From JAMZMI01 sp049115715 (GTDB taxonomy: Bacteria; Bacteroidota; Bacteroidia; Cytophagales; Cyclobacteriaceae): a DNA stretch of 64,000 nucleotides. The stretch is taken from contig JAGDZQ010000006.1 of NCBI GenBank assembly GCA_049115715.1, positions 496,001 through 560,000 of the forward strand. The letters are read 5' to 3'. The position numbers and the translations under genes were made by a program. Positions within the stretch are counted from its first letter, which is position 1. Every line of letters begins with the position of its first letter. Below the pieces are notes generated by a model that had not been told where the DNA came from, did not search any database, and saw only the letters and a program-made list of their open reading frames with translations. This document shows positions 8,794 to 19,132 of the stretch, in pieces.

Positions 8794-11700
8794 TAAAAGC
8801 TTAAAATAAATCCCATTAAAAATTCCCTTTGCCTCGGATACTGAAGTTCATCCCTACCAATTTGTAGTGCTCTTCCTGATACTTGCTCTGGATCGTATCC
8901 TTGATAATTCGTCCAGGTCAATAAATTATTGACATTGATATATGTGGAAGCATCTGACAATCCTATTTTAGAAATAAGTGCTTTAGGGAACCTGTAGCCG
9001 ATTCTAACTGTGCGAAGTTTGATGTATGATCCATCATTAACGTAGAAAGAGTTAGGAGACAGTTTATTTAGAGGTCTTGCATTATTGTTCAATGCGGGAA
9101 ATTTTGTCACATCTCCTTGTTTCCTCCAGGCATTATCGATCGCGTCGGGTGATGGAGTAACATTGAACCATTGTCCTGCGTTTCGAGTAGCGTCAAAGTT
9201 TCTATATAAGTCATTGCCCAGAGTATAATCCATTACCACTGACAAAGACCAATTTTTATAGGTAAAATCATTGATGAACCCTCCAAAAAAGTCTGGAAGA
9301 CCATTTCCTATTACCTTCCTGTCATTTTGATCTATAACCCCATTTTTGTCCAGATCTTCCCAAATAATGTCTCCTCCTTTAAGAACAGTGCCGGCGCTAT
9401 TCGAAAGCTGAGTCACATCACCATTATAACCTTGACCGTTCAGCTGATACTCCTGGAAACTACCTTCTGCATCAAAAATTGGTGTCAGTTGCTGGCCAGT
9501 TTCAGTAAACGCATTGGATTCATCATATGCAAAAACACCATTGTTTTGGTAGCCAAAGAAGTTTCCTACAGGTTTACCAACTTCAACCTTCCATATATTA
9601 AATTCCAGAGGTACTCCTTTTTCAAGCTTCAGCACCTCATTAGAGTTTTTAGAAATATTGAAAGATGATCTCCATGAAAAATCATTTGATCTGATAATCG
9701 TTCCGCTCAATGACAATTCAATCCCTTCATTCAAAACAGAGCCTACATTTTTAAGTGTGTTCTCTAGAATCAATTCGAGCGGCAGAGGAACGTTTAGCAA
9801 TAAGTCCGTAGTTACCTTTCGGTAATAATCAATGTTAACAGTGAATCTATCCTCAATGAAGCCTAGGTCTAATCCAAGATTTATCTGTCTCGTCTGTTCC
9901 CAACTCAAATCTGCATTGCCAAATTGAGCTAATTGTATTCCGCTTGCTCCATCATAAAATGCTCCAGGTCTATAGAGAGTTCTGGAAGCAAAATCCGGAA
10001 TACGCTCGTTTCCCGTTACAGCATAATTTCCTCTTAGTTTTATATTAGAAACTACCGTATTAATTGGCTTTAAAAATGGTTCATCGGAAACTCTCCAGCC
10101 AATTCCTACCGCAGGAAAGTTCCCCCACTTATTATCTTTTCCAAATCTTGAAGATCCATCTCTTCGGATTGTGGCACTTAAGAAATAGCGATTTTTCAGT
10201 TTATAGTTTATTCTACCAAAAACGGAAGCCAAGCTATGCTCCGAAGAAGAAGAGGAAGTATTGTTCACATTGAAAGCATTTGCATTATTTAGAGTCGGAA
10301 TGAGGCTCGTTGCAAACCCTTCATCTGAATCTATTCTGGATCTTTCTGATCTCCAATACTGGAGTGCAGTCCCAATAACTACATTAAAATCATGATCTTC
10401 ACCAAGATCGGGAGCCCAAGTCAAGTAATCTTCGTGAATCCAATCCGTCCAAAGAATATTATCCAATCTTCCATAAGAAAAATCATTGGTGATTGTATTT
10501 GGAGTAAACAGCTCAAATTTCCTGTAAGTCGCATTCGCACCAAAAGTTGACTTAAGTGTCAATGATGGTATTGGTTGGATTTGAAAGTATTGAAATACAT
10601 TGGCTCTGAAGTTTCTAGTCTCTCTTTTTTCAAGTGAAGCTCTCGCTACTGGGCTTATTCTTGCACCTGCAAGTAATAATTCTCCATTGTAATCATAGAC
10701 AGGCTGGTTTGGTGATAGAATGATTGCAGACATTAGCCCAGCCCTCTCATCCAAACCATTGAATTGATCCACAGAAAGATTAACACTTGATCCGCTTTTA
10801 AATATCTGATTCGGCTCAAAATCAAAATTGAGTTTCATTGAAGTCCTCTTGAAAAGAGAATTTATCAGTATTCCTTTATGTCTTAGGTGCCCAAGGTTTA
10901 CATAATACTTTGCTTTTTTGGAGCCTCCAGATAGAGAAACATTTAATCGATCTCTAATTCCAATTCGTGAAATAACATCTTGCCAGTCTGTATCATTGGC
11001 AAAGAAGGTACTCAATGAATCAGCATTTGTTCCTGCGGAAGTCCCTCCACTTATAAGTGTTTCGTATTCAAGTCTCTGCTCAGAATTAGTTACTGGTACC
11101 TGACCAATTATATGCGAGTAAGCCCTGAGATAGTCTACCTTAAATGTCGGTTTACCTAAGCCCCCTCTTTTGGTAGTAATTATCACAACACCATTTGCGG
11201 ATCGTGAACCATATATTGCTGCAGACGCACCATCTTTAAGAATATCAATAGATTCGATATCAGAAGGATTGATGTTAGATATATCATCGACCGGCTGACC
11301 ATCCACTACATATAAGGGATTTTCTCCACCTTCAAAAGTGGATAACCCCCTAATTCTAATTTGTGCCCCGGCTCCTGGTGCTCCACTAGCTGTCGTAATT
11401 TGTACACCAGCAACCCTACCTTGAATCGATTCAAGAGCACTACTAGGTGCTCTGCTTTCAATATCCTGACTCTTTACAGATCCGACAGCACCTATGACGT
11501 CACGTTTGTTACTTTCTCCGTATCCAATTACGACAACCTCATCGATTACTGTGACATCTGGTCTTAGAGACACCCGAATGAAAGTCCTGTCTCCAATAGT
11601 CTCAGTGAGAGTCTGATAGCCCACAAAACTGATTTTAAGTTCATTCACAGATTGAGGTCTTTCCAATAAGAAATTCCCATCGATATCAGTAATCGTTCCA

Positions 11701-11873
11701 ATAGTTTCATCGCCTTGTAAAACCACGCTAGCCCCAATAAGTGGCTCTCCAAGCTCATCTAAAACCTGTCCTTTAAGAGCTATACCCTGACCTTCGGCTT
11801 GATAAACGAATGAAATCAAGATGGCTAAAATCCCTAAAGTATTTTTCACATTCATATGATCCTTTTTTGTCAT
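8793..11873 (-). CDS. susC: SusC/RagA family TonB-dependent outer-membrane transporter
   Basis: TonB-dependent 22-strand barrel that imports oligosaccharides with SusD. After a signal peptide ending near QAEGQG come a CarboxypepD_reg-like domain (about 30-110), the TonB box region (IDEVVVIGYG), a plug domain with the SusC signature (GAQIRIRGLSTFEGG, PLYVVDGQPV, ILKDGASAAIYGSRSANGV), and a barrel ending in aromatic F at the C-terminus (MGFILSF). There is no STN extension, so no anti-sigma signalling. Length 1026 aa is typical. The start could be Met1 or Met7 (MNVKNTLG); the latter gives the more ordinary signal peptide. First gene of the minus-strand operon, with its promoter in the 416-bp divergent gap. 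Confidence 0.97.
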   Translation of the reverse strand: MTKKDHMNVKNTLGILAILISFVYQAEGQGIALKGQVLDELGEPLIGASVVLQGDETIGTITDIDGNFLLERPQSVNELKISFVGYQTLTETIGDRTFIRVSLRPDVTVIDEVVVIGYGESNKRDVIGAVGSVKSQDIESRAPSSALESIQGRVAGVQITTASGAPGAGAQIRIRGLSTFEGGENPLYVVDGQPVDDISNINPSDIESIDILKDGASAAIYGSRSANGVVIITTKRGGLGKPTFKVDYLRAYSHIIGQVPVTNSEQRLEYETLISGGTSAGTNADSLSTFFANDTDWQDVISRIGIRDRLNVSLSGGSKKAKYYVNLGHLRHKGILINSLFKRTSMKLNFDFEPNQIFKSGSSVNLSVDQFNGLDERAGLMSAIILSPNQPVYDYNGELLLAGARISPVARASLEKRETRNFRANVFQYFQIQPIPSLTLKSTFGANATYRKFELFTPNTITNDFSYGRLDNILWTDWIHEDYLTWAPDLGEDHDFNVVIGTALQYWRSERSRIDSDEGFATSLIPTLNNANAFNVNNTSSSSSEHSLASVFGRINYKLKNRYFLSATIRRDGSSRFGKDNKWGNFPAVGIGWRVSDEPFLKPINTVVSNIKLRGNYAVTGNERIPDFASRTLYRPGAFYDGASGIQLAQFGNADLSWEQTRQINLGLDLGFIEDRFTVNIDYYRKVTTDLLLNVPLPLELILENTLKNVGSVLNEGIELSLSGTIIRSNDFSWRSSFNISKNSNEVLKLEKGVPLEFNIWKVEVGKPVGNFFGYQNNGVFAYDESNAFTETGQQLTPIFDAEGSFQEYQLNGQGYNGDVTQLSNSAGTVLKGGDIIWEDLDKNGVIDQNDRKVIGNGLPDFFGGFINDFTYKNWSLSVVMDYTLGNDLYRNFDATRNAGQWFNVTPSPDAIDNAWRKQGDVTKFPALNNNARPLNKLSPNSFYVNDGSYIKLRTVRIGYRFPKALISKIGLSDASTYINVNNLLTWTNYQGYDPEQVSGRALQIGRDELQYPRQREFLMGFILSF

Positions 11874-12289
11874 TACCTATCCCTTTTAACTAAACCAATC
11901 GTAAAGACAAATTGGAGCTAAAAGACAAATTGAGCTTCAAAAGTAGTCATGCAGTGAACTTTCCACATGATAAAATCTTCCTTAATAAGTCCAAATTTGT
12001 ACTTAGCAACAAATATGAATTATTAAATAAACAACATGTGTAAAGTGATGATTTTGCGATTTTCAGAAAAAATGAAGATTTTAATATCAAAAAATCAATA
12101 TTTTCATTCACCAAAAAGATTTGCCTTTTTGAAGACCTATTTGGAGCTATCGTTTTTAATCGGTACGATTTGATACACGACTTGTACTTTTGGGTAACAC
12201 CGTCGCTGCTGAGATCATTTAACTTTACACTGGTTCTTTTTTTGAGAAGAGACATAATGAAGTTAGGCAATAGTTAAATAATCAATTCC
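11874..12289. promoter_or_regulatory. Divergent promoter region between susC and the beta-helix gene
   Basis: 416-bp AT-rich gap with no convincing gene. Both flanking genes read outwards, so both promoters must lie here. A Bacteroidota-type -7 element (TAnnTTTG) occurs in each direction as the identical TACTTTTG: 11938-11945 on the minus strand (65 bp before susC) and 12185-12192 on the plus strand (98 bp before the beta-helix gene). I could not match a well-spaced TTTG -33 element to either. On the minus strand, between its TACTTTTG and the susC start, AATTTGTCTTT occurs twice (within 11890-11932), a possible direct-repeat operator for the HTCS. No transcription data support these sites. 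Confidence 0.4.
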
Positions 12290-15200
12290 ATGAGAAATTT
12301 GAGCGTCCTTGTTATATGGACAATTATATTCCCTGCATTTGTGCAAGCGCAGACAGAAATCAGGGTGGGCGATCCAGGAGTAATATTTGATGAAAGTAAA
12401 TTTGATAGTGACTATCCTGAAATACAAGAGTGGATAACTTCTGGGGTTGAGGGTGGCATCCCCCTACTTGAAGACATTAGCGCCGAAATAACGATTGAAC
12501 CAACTAATTCAGAGGGAATCGCATCGGCAATGACAGAAGTTGCTTCAATGCTTGGTGAAGGAGAGTTTGGAGCGGTGATACTGAAAAATGGTATTTATCA
12601 CATTGATCCGAACCTCAATATGAGAAGCTATGTACGTCTTGTGGGTGAAAGTAGAGACGGTGTTATTTTAAGAGTTACACCCTCGTCGGAAAGAGGTAAC
12701 GAGGCTGCCATAACTTTCAATAGTTCTCGGTTTACTGGATTGGAAAACTTAACGATCGAAGGTTATTACAACGGTGAAATACCCAATGATTTTACGATGG
12801 AAAACAATAAAACAGATTTTGTCTCTGACATGGTAACTTTCCCTTCGAATTCAGAAAATTGTTGGATTCAAAAATGTAATGTTCTTAACTCGGGAAATTC
12901 GGCAATAAGCAGCTGGAAATGCTCCCACATAACGATAAGAGACAATTACATAGAACGATCCTTTAACAAAGGAGGCGGAGGTAGAGGGTATGTCGCATTA
13001 CAAGGAGACCACATCCTATTTTATAACAATGTAGTACGGAAAATGAGGCACGTTGCGATTCAGAGAGAAGGCGCAGAATACATTGTAGTCTTCAGGAATT
13101 ATCTGGAACAGGATGTAAACTTTCACAATGCAGATGCTGGTAGAAATCTCATAGAACAAAATATTGTCAGATTGCCAGCTCAACTTTTGCCTGGGTGGCA
13201 TGCTATGATGGGCCCATGGTCGTCTCAGCATGATGTTCCAGGACCAAGAAGCGCCATATTTAGAAACGACTGCATTGAGTTTAATAACAATGATACTGTA
13301 TCCTTTAGTGACCCCAATCTCGTATATATTCCAGCTAGATTTGAAGCCAGACAAGAATCTGACCCCTCTCCATTTGATGTGAGTACAAACATTCCAAGTG
13401 GTGGAACTTTTTACCCTGCTAGTAATGTAATCGGTCAGGACGTAAGACCTTCTTTTAATAATCACTTGTTCTATGACCAGACACAAGAAGGTGGTAGTGT
13501 AACATTGTCTCCCGACACACCATTTCAACCATATGATACTGATGTCGAAATCTCCGCTACAGCTGAAATCGGTAGTAAATTCAGGCATTGGGAGGGTAGT
13601 TTTTTTAGTCTGGAAAACCCCGTTACAGTCAAATCAGATACAAACAGAGTTTTTAGAGCCGTTTTTACTGATGTAGGAGAAACCTTGACATGGATAGAAA
13701 CTTTTGAAAAGTATGAAAGTGGAAAAACAAGTTTCGTAGGAGACCAATACAATATTTGGGCAGTATCCGGAGAAATAGGATCTGACCTTGGCTCGGGTAG
13801 TTCTGTAAGTCTAAGTATAGACCAAAATATCACCACAAGTATTCATGGAGGTGTTTCAGACCTTTCCTTCAGTGCCAAAAACATTAACAATGAGGACGGT
13901 GAAAGTCAAATTCAAATACTAATCAATGACCAGGTAGTAAAAGAAGTATCTCATTCTGGTACAGACATTTTTAATGTGGAGGCCTCTGAAATCAATTCAG
14001 GTGGAATCGTAAATATTGAAATAAAAAACACCTCCTCTTCTAATGTTGTGATCGCAATTGATAATGTAGAATGGACGGGATTTGATGAAGGAGCGAGAAC
14101 TCTTAGTATCACTTCTGTAGATGGGGAAGTAACTCAAAATATCGATAAACAAACATTCAATAATAATGATGAAGTTGTTATTGAAGCCAGTCCTTTCCCT
14201 GGAAAGGAATTTAAAAATTGGTCGGGAGATGTTAGTTCAACAGAAAATCCATTGACTGTAACAATGGACAGTGACAAGGACATTATTGCGAACTATGAGA
14301 ATTTACCTGGGGAATTTGAATTTGAAGAACCGTTTGACAATCTCACAAGTCTTTCCAGCTTTATCGGAAATTACAAGCTTAAATGGATCATTATCGGCAG
14401 TATCACCACTTTGGACGGTAGCACAGCCATTCAAATTAACAAAAGTCAGAAAATCACCTCTGCTCAACTTGAGCGAGGGTTATCTGCTATTTCTTTTGAT
14501 CTCAAGAACCAGTTTGGTCTTGGGACAGAAAGAAAAATAGAACTCTTAATCAACGGTGCTGTTGAAGAGACCTTGATCAATTCAGGCACTCAAAAATATA
14601 CTTTCACGCTTGAGAACCTAAACTTCAGAGAGCCGGTCAATTTTGAAATTAGAAATTCTTCAGAAAGCGAAAGTTCAATTTTGGTTGTAGATAACATCAA
14701 ATGGACTTCACACGATGGAGTGGAAAAATACTCTGTACACAAATCAAGTGGTCATGGAAATATTCAGATTTCGCCAGAACAGATTTTTTATGAAAAAGGT
14801 ACTACCGTAACACTCACTGCTGAGGCAGATCCATGGCTATCTTTTGAAAAATGGGGAGGGGATATCTCTGGAACGGATGCTACCTTTCAATTAACCGTAG
14901 ATAAGGAGACATTTGTTGAAGCAGAATTTGTGCTTATTGAAAAAGACCCTAAACTCCCAGTAAGCAATATTGTCGCAAATGCGGATCCCGATAATAGGCA
15001 TAATATTGATGACTTCAATTTAGATTCGAGTTGGGATGGAATGGATACTGATAACTGGATACAGCTGGAGTTAGAAGAAGTTTCTGAGCTAGATGGTATT
15101 CACATTGCTTGGGCAAATGGAAAAGTAACTAGGGATTTATTTGAAATAAGAGTTTCCATTGACGGAGATAGTTTTATTCGAATCTTAGATGAAACAAGTA

Positions 15201-15604
15201 GCGGTGAATCTTCATCAATACAATCTTTCCCAGTAAGTGGAGAAGCTAAGTATATCCGATATCAAAGAAGCTCAGCCAATAGCGAGCCTGCTCAGATATC
15301 TGAAATCATTGCGACTGGAACAACTCTTTCATCTGCATTATCCAATACTTCAGCTATTCCTATTAAGTCCTATGAAATATACCCGAACCCATCCAAAGGA
15401 TCTGTTTTTATCTCCACTCCTGAAAGCACATCTTCATTAGTCAAAGTCAAGATAATTAACCAAGCTGGTCAAGTGGTTCAGAAAGAAAACATAGGATCCA
15501 ATAAGATTAATCATCTAAAACTAACTGAAGGTTTGCACGGGATATACGTCATTCAAATAGTTGATGGAGACAATGTTTACAAATCAAAATTGATTGCTTT
15601 GTAG
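12290..15604 (+). CDS. T9SS-exported modular right-handed beta-helix protein (putative polysaccharide lyase/hydrolase)
   Basis: Extracellular multidomain protein. Order: signal peptide (ends ...VQAQT), a right-handed parallel beta-helix of pectate-lyase shape (about 70-345, with turns such as ITIRDNYIERSF, ILFYNNVVRKM and IVVFRNYLEQD), then three InlB B-repeat-like modules (about 400-463, 605-672 and 812-880; each has an F+xWxG core) alternating with two related beta-sandwich modules (about 465-600 and 675-810, both ending DN(V/I)(E/K)WT), an F5/8 type C module (about 885-1010), and a type A T9SS sorting domain (about 1025-1104, YPNPSKG). I do not recognise the catalytic family from the helix, so enzyme activity is inferred. 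It diverges from susC and precedes the PL8 lyase by 133 bp, probably in one transcript. Confidence 0.85.
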   Translation: MRNLSVLVIWTIIFPAFVQAQTEIRVGDPGVIFDESKFDSDYPEIQEWITSGVEGGIPLLEDISAEITIEPTNSEGIASAMTEVASMLGEGEFGAVILKNGIYHIDPNLNMRSYVRLVGESRDGVILRVTPSSERGNEAAITFNSSRFTGLENLTIEGYYNGEIPNDFTMENNKTDFVSDMVTFPSNSENCWIQKCNVLNSGNSAISSWKCSHITIRDNYIERSFNKGGGGRGYVALQGDHILFYNNVVRKMRHVAIQREGAEYIVVFRNYLEQDVNFHNADAGRNLIEQNIVRLPAQLLPGWHAMMGPWSSQHDVPGPRSAIFRNDCIEFNNNDTVSFSDPNLVYIPARFEARQESDPSPFDVSTNIPSGGTFYPASNVIGQDVRPSFNNHLFYDQTQEGGSVTLSPDTPFQPYDTDVEISATAEIGSKFRHWEGSFFSLENPVTVKSDTNRVFRAVFTDVGETLTWIETFEKYESGKTSFVGDQYNIWAVSGEIGSDLGSGSSVSLSIDQNITTSIHGGVSDLSFSAKNINNEDGESQIQILINDQVVKEVSHSGTDIFNVEASEINSGGIVNIEIKNTSSSNVVIAIDNVEWTGFDEGARTLSITSVDGEVTQNIDKQTFNNNDEVVIEASPFPGKEFKNWSGDVSSTENPLTVTMDSDKDIIANYENLPGEFEFEEPFDNLTSLSSFIGNYKLKWIIIGSITTLDGSTAIQINKSQKITSAQLERGLSAISFDLKNQFGLGTERKIELLINGAVEETLINSGTQKYTFTLENLNFREPVNFEIRNSSESESSILVVDNIKWTSHDGVEKYSVHKSSGHGNIQISPEQIFYEKGTTVTLTAEADPWLSFEKWGGDISGTDATFQLTVDKETFVEAEFVLIEKDPKLPVSNIVANADPDNRHNIDDFNLDSSWDGMDTDNWIQLELEEVSELDGIHIAWANGKVTRDLFEIRVSIDGDSFIRILDETSSGESSSIQSFPVSGEAKYIRYQRSSANSEPAQISEIIATGTTLSSALSNTSAIPIKSYEIYPNPSKGSVFISTPESTSSLVKVKIINQAGQVVQKENIGSNKINHLKLTEGLHGIYVIQIVDGDNVYKSKLIAL

Positions 15605-15737
15605 CACCTGCATATCAAAAGTATAATGCACTTTAGTGAAAAGTGATACAGCTGCAGCCAATCATTCTTTACTAAAGGACAATTTGCTCAACGAAATACT
15701 TTGGAAGTAAAATTGAGTTCATTTCAAAAATTGCAAT

Positions 15738-18700
15738 ATGTTAAAACCATTAATTTGGAAACAGACATTTACTTTCCTGTTATTCATACTGGCTTATCAA
15801 AACAATTCGAGCGGGCAAGAGAACAAATATGATTTAAATACACTAAGTTTTGAAAATGGGATTCCTGCATTTATTAGTTCTTCGGTTGGGAATTTAGAAA
15901 TCTCCAATGATCATTACTCTGAAGGAAAGCATGGTCTAAAATGGGAGTATTCCCCAGACGACACATTGGTTATTCGTAAGAAAATTGGCTATCAACCTCA
16001 AGTTTGTGAGACACACAAAACGATATTGGATAGCACTTACTGTTTACTTGGCCTCCCTACCGGGTTTATTTTCCCCATTTACAATGAAAAAAGGTCTTCT
16101 GGACATTTAGAAATTCAATTTGGAAGGGGTAAACAGACAGATTGTACGGTCAAGGTACTTTTAGATTTCACTGGATGGAGAAAAATTAAAATTATTTACG
16201 ACAGAGGTCACTTGACTGGTCAGCCACATGTAGACATGAACCAGGTTAATGTAATTGCTCGATCAAAGTCAAGAGGAACCCTTTATCTAGACAATTGGAT
16301 TACTTCTCAAAAGATGGATCCGAGGCACGATGTGTTATTGGATCCGATTCTTCCGAGCGTTAAATTTCATCCTCAAAGAAGAGGTTCTGGCAACAGAATA
16401 AACTATACAACGCATCTTAATCGCCCCTGGTTTCCTATTGAGGAATCAGTGAAAACTGAAGATATTCAAGCATTTAAAACTATTGAAAATAGGCTTATTA
16501 AACTGGAATGGAATTCGTTTGATGTAGGTAAATCGGTTTTTTTCGCAAGGCACTTCGAAAAACTAAAAAAAGAGTACGAAGAATTTGAAATAGTAAGAAC
16601 GGAACACTCAATCAATGGACTTCATCTTGACAATGGGACTCTAAGAAAGAAATACTGTACACTAGCCAAAAATATAGGGATAGCCTATCAATCCACAATT
16701 GATAGTACCTACAAAGAATTTCTAGGCAGCATGCTAACTGACATGATCGACCATGGTATTGATTCGGACGTAAGACTCAATTGGTATCATGGTAGAGGTT
16801 TTGCCGATGCATGTTTTTTAGCAAGAGATCTACTAACCTCATCAAGACGTGCTCATGTGATTGATTTCCTAAGAAGGAAATATGATTTCAATATGATCTA
16901 CAATGAAGACAATCCAAGTGGTATCCATGGTGGTCGTGAAATTAGTTCTGATCACTTATACACTAATTATGTGGGGATGTTAATCTGCGTTTTAATGATG
17001 CGTGATACACCAGAAAAAGTCAGAGACATGAATCATATGGTCTCTTTTTATAGCAATATAGCATTCAACTATGCTCCAGGTATAGCTGACACATTCAAGC
17101 CAGACGGTTCGCATTATCATCATGCAAATGCAGCTCTATCAGGCTATGGAAACTATACAATGTCAACCGTTTCAAAATTTATCCGCCTCCTCAGTCAGAC
17201 GTCATTCAGAATATATGAAGATGCTCATCTTAGAATGAAAAAGAATCTAATGATTAGGAGGTTTTATAGAAGCAGAAATCATCTTCCCTGGGCCTATGCA
17301 CACAATTCCATCCGACCAAATGATAAGGTTAATCCCAATGAGTTTTTACATCTATCTTTAGCTGGTAGCCCTGATGGAAAGGAAAGCATTGACGAGGAAC
17401 TAGGTGCCGCATACCTCAGAATCATGAAGGGTAAAGAATTACCCAAAGAAGCCTCCCCTATTCGTGATCTTGATATACTTGCTGAATCGGACCCGGAGGG
17501 TCACCATACTTTATCCTATTATGCTAAGGGTATACACAGAAGAGACAACTGGTTTGTTACCATTGGAGCGTTCAGTAAGTATATCTATCAAACAGAAAGC
17601 TGGCATTGGAAAAGAGGTAATATCGTGACCAATCAATTTTTGAATTGGGGAATGATGGAAATCATTTATCCAGACAAACAAGAGTACTCTTTCATCAACA
17701 ATGGATGGGATTTAGACGGATGGGACTGGACTCGCTTCCCTGGCACCACTGCAATCCACGCTCCTATCGATAGAATTAAGACACTTCCTCTAAAAAATGG
17801 TGATGACGAAGACGAACACTTACGAAGCGATCAGCCTTTTGTTGGAGGGTTAGATTTATCCGATGGGAATGGAGTTTTCACTAGTATCATAAGAGGTCAC
17901 GATAAGTACAAGCTTGAGTCTTTTTATGCTACTAAGTCTTGGGTATTCTTTGATAATCTGATCGTTTGTATAGGGTCTGGAATTACCAATGATCTATCTG
18001 ATTACAATACGGAAACAACCTTAATTCAAAATTCAAAAAAACACAACTCATCTGAGGGTTACTATCAACAGATGAAAGAATCCAATCGAAACAAAGGCAT
18101 TTGGATGATAGATGGAAGAAGTACAGGTTATTATATCCCGGCTAATCAGCAAGTTTATATGAATAATGGATTGCAAAAATCCAGAGATATGACTGATCAA
18201 AAAGACACTAAAGGTTTATTTGAAACAGTTTGGATCGATCATGGAAAAAGTCCACTAAATGCCAGCTACGAATACGCAGCGCTGATAAATACCTCTAAGG
18301 AAGAAATGAAACAGTTCCACAGAGATATGGAAAAAAGTAATCAACCCCCATATGAGGTAGTTCAACAAGATCAAGATGGTCATATTGTGAAATCAGGAAA
18401 CCATACGGCTTATATCATGTTCAATCAAAATCATGAAATCAATTTCGATCAAATAAATGGGGTCTCTCATAGCTCCATTTTAATGACGAAAGAAGATGGG
18501 AATCAATTGCAACTGGCCGTAAGCGACCCAGATTTAAGGTTTTATGAAGGCTATGGACCAGACGTAGATTTATCGTTGAAACGACATGAAACATCGGCAT
18601 ACGGTCATCACTGGTTCAACAATGAAAGTATTCCTTCCACTATCAAGGTCTTTCTAAAAGGTTACTGGGAGATTAAAGATAACCTTATTGGCACTGGAAA

Positions 18701-18788
18701 GATCATTCAAAAAGCGAACGATGTGACCGTAATTGAGTTTAAATGCCAGCATGGACTCACATCCGAAGTTCTGCTTCGAAAGCAATAA
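15738..18788 (+). CDS. PL8 polysaccharide lyase, chondroitinase ABC-like
   Basis: Secreted lyase that cleaves hexosamine-uronate or similar uronic-acid linkages by beta-elimination, leaving unsaturated uronates. Signal peptide ends near NSSGQ. The N-terminal jelly roll (LSFENGIPAFISS, about 30-200) matches the Lyase_N domain of chondroitinase ABC, followed by the alpha/alpha toroid and C-terminal beta-sandwiches; 1016 aa fits that enzyme group. Candidate catalytic residues: His461 in DGSHYHH, Tyr470 nine residues later (the spacing I recall from chondroitinase AC), an Arg cluster at 507-513 and Glu620 in QTESWHWKR. There is no T9SS tail or lipobox, so it is likely periplasmic. KduI in the same locus fits processing of its product. 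Chondroitin itself is not proven; other uronate glycans are possible. Confidence 0.86.
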   Translation: MLKPLIWKQTFTFLLFILAYQNNSSGQENKYDLNTLSFENGIPAFISSSVGNLEISNDHYSEGKHGLKWEYSPDDTLVIRKKIGYQPQVCETHKTILDSTYCLLGLPTGFIFPIYNEKRSSGHLEIQFGRGKQTDCTVKVLLDFTGWRKIKIIYDRGHLTGQPHVDMNQVNVIARSKSRGTLYLDNWITSQKMDPRHDVLLDPILPSVKFHPQRRGSGNRINYTTHLNRPWFPIEESVKTEDIQAFKTIENRLIKLEWNSFDVGKSVFFARHFEKLKKEYEEFEIVRTEHSINGLHLDNGTLRKKYCTLAKNIGIAYQSTIDSTYKEFLGSMLTDMIDHGIDSDVRLNWYHGRGFADACFLARDLLTSSRRAHVIDFLRRKYDFNMIYNEDNPSGIHGGREISSDHLYTNYVGMLICVLMMRDTPEKVRDMNHMVSFYSNIAFNYAPGIADTFKPDGSHYHHANAALSGYGNYTMSTVSKFIRLLSQTSFRIYEDAHLRMKKNLMIRRFYRSRNHLPWAYAHNSIRPNDKVNPNEFLHLSLAGSPDGKESIDEELGAAYLRIMKGKELPKEASPIRDLDILAESDPEGHHTLSYYAKGIHRRDNWFVTIGAFSKYIYQTESWHWKRGNIVTNQFLNWGMMEIIYPDKQEYSFINNGWDLDGWDWTRFPGTTAIHAPIDRIKTLPLKNGDDEDEHLRSDQPFVGGLDLSDGNGVFTSIIRGHDKYKLESFYATKSWVFFDNLIVCIGSGITNDLSDYNTETTLIQNSKKHNSSEGYYQQMKESNRNKGIWMIDGRSTGYYIPANQQVYMNNGLQKSRDMTDQKDTKGLFETVWIDHGKSPLNASYEYAALINTSKEEMKQFHRDMEKSNQPPYEVVQQDQDGHIVKSGNHTAYIMFNQNHEINFDQINGVSHSSILMTKEDGNQLQLAVSDPDLRFYEGYGPDVDLSLKRHETSAYGHHWFNNESIPSTIKVFLKGYWEIKDNLIGTGKIIQKANDVTVIEFKCQHGLTSEVLLRKQ

Positions 18789-19132
18789 ACCTGATTTCTG
18801 GTTATTTTTTAGTAGGTATGAAAATGCTATTTCTACACGGTTCCGTAATACACATTTTATAAGTCACCTCAGAATTGGGTCTATCTTTTTAGAAGAATAG
18901 ATACTTAATGTTAATATAATGGCGACTAGATAAACTAATTAACAGAAGGTTTAGAAATCATTGGAAAGCATAATCTCTCCACAAATTTTGCACTTGACCA
19001 AGATTGCGGATATAGAAATTTCAGGACAACCTATAAATCCCCACCTGAGTTCTTTTCGATAGCCATTAAAAAAAGAAAGTGCAGCCAGAGGCTACACTTT
19101 CAAGTCAAACTATTAAAACAAATTTTAAAATT
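18789..19132. other. Convergent intergenic gap
   Basis: 344 bp between the PL8 gene and the oppositely oriented IPT/TIG gene. No open frame or family match was seen on either strand. The only clear structure is the minus-strand terminator at 19068-19100. Confidence 0.6.
19068..19100 (-). terminator. Rho-independent terminator of the IPT/TIG gene
   Basis: An 11-bp stem with one mismatch (AAAGTGCAGCC at 19076-19086, GGCTACACTTT at 19090-19100) and a 3-base AGA loop, followed on the minus strand by a run of seven T (19068-19074). It lies 33-65 bp beyond the stop of the minus-strand gene. Confidence 0.75.

Noticed and set aside
11947..12270. 107-codon minus-strand frame in the susC/beta-helix gap
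   Set aside because: Composition of a translated AT-rich promoter region (poly-Ser/Lys/Leu), no signal or family, and it would fill the only place where both promoters can be.
13016..13588. 190-codon minus-strand frame inside the beta-helix gene
   Set aside because: Shadow of the beta-helix coding frame; no domain, Trp/Cys-rich chance composition.
12290..15604. Calling the beta-helix protein a PL6 or PL1 lyase
   Set aside because: The fold is visible but I could not find the family-specific catalytic Lys/Arg motifs, so only a general description is justified.
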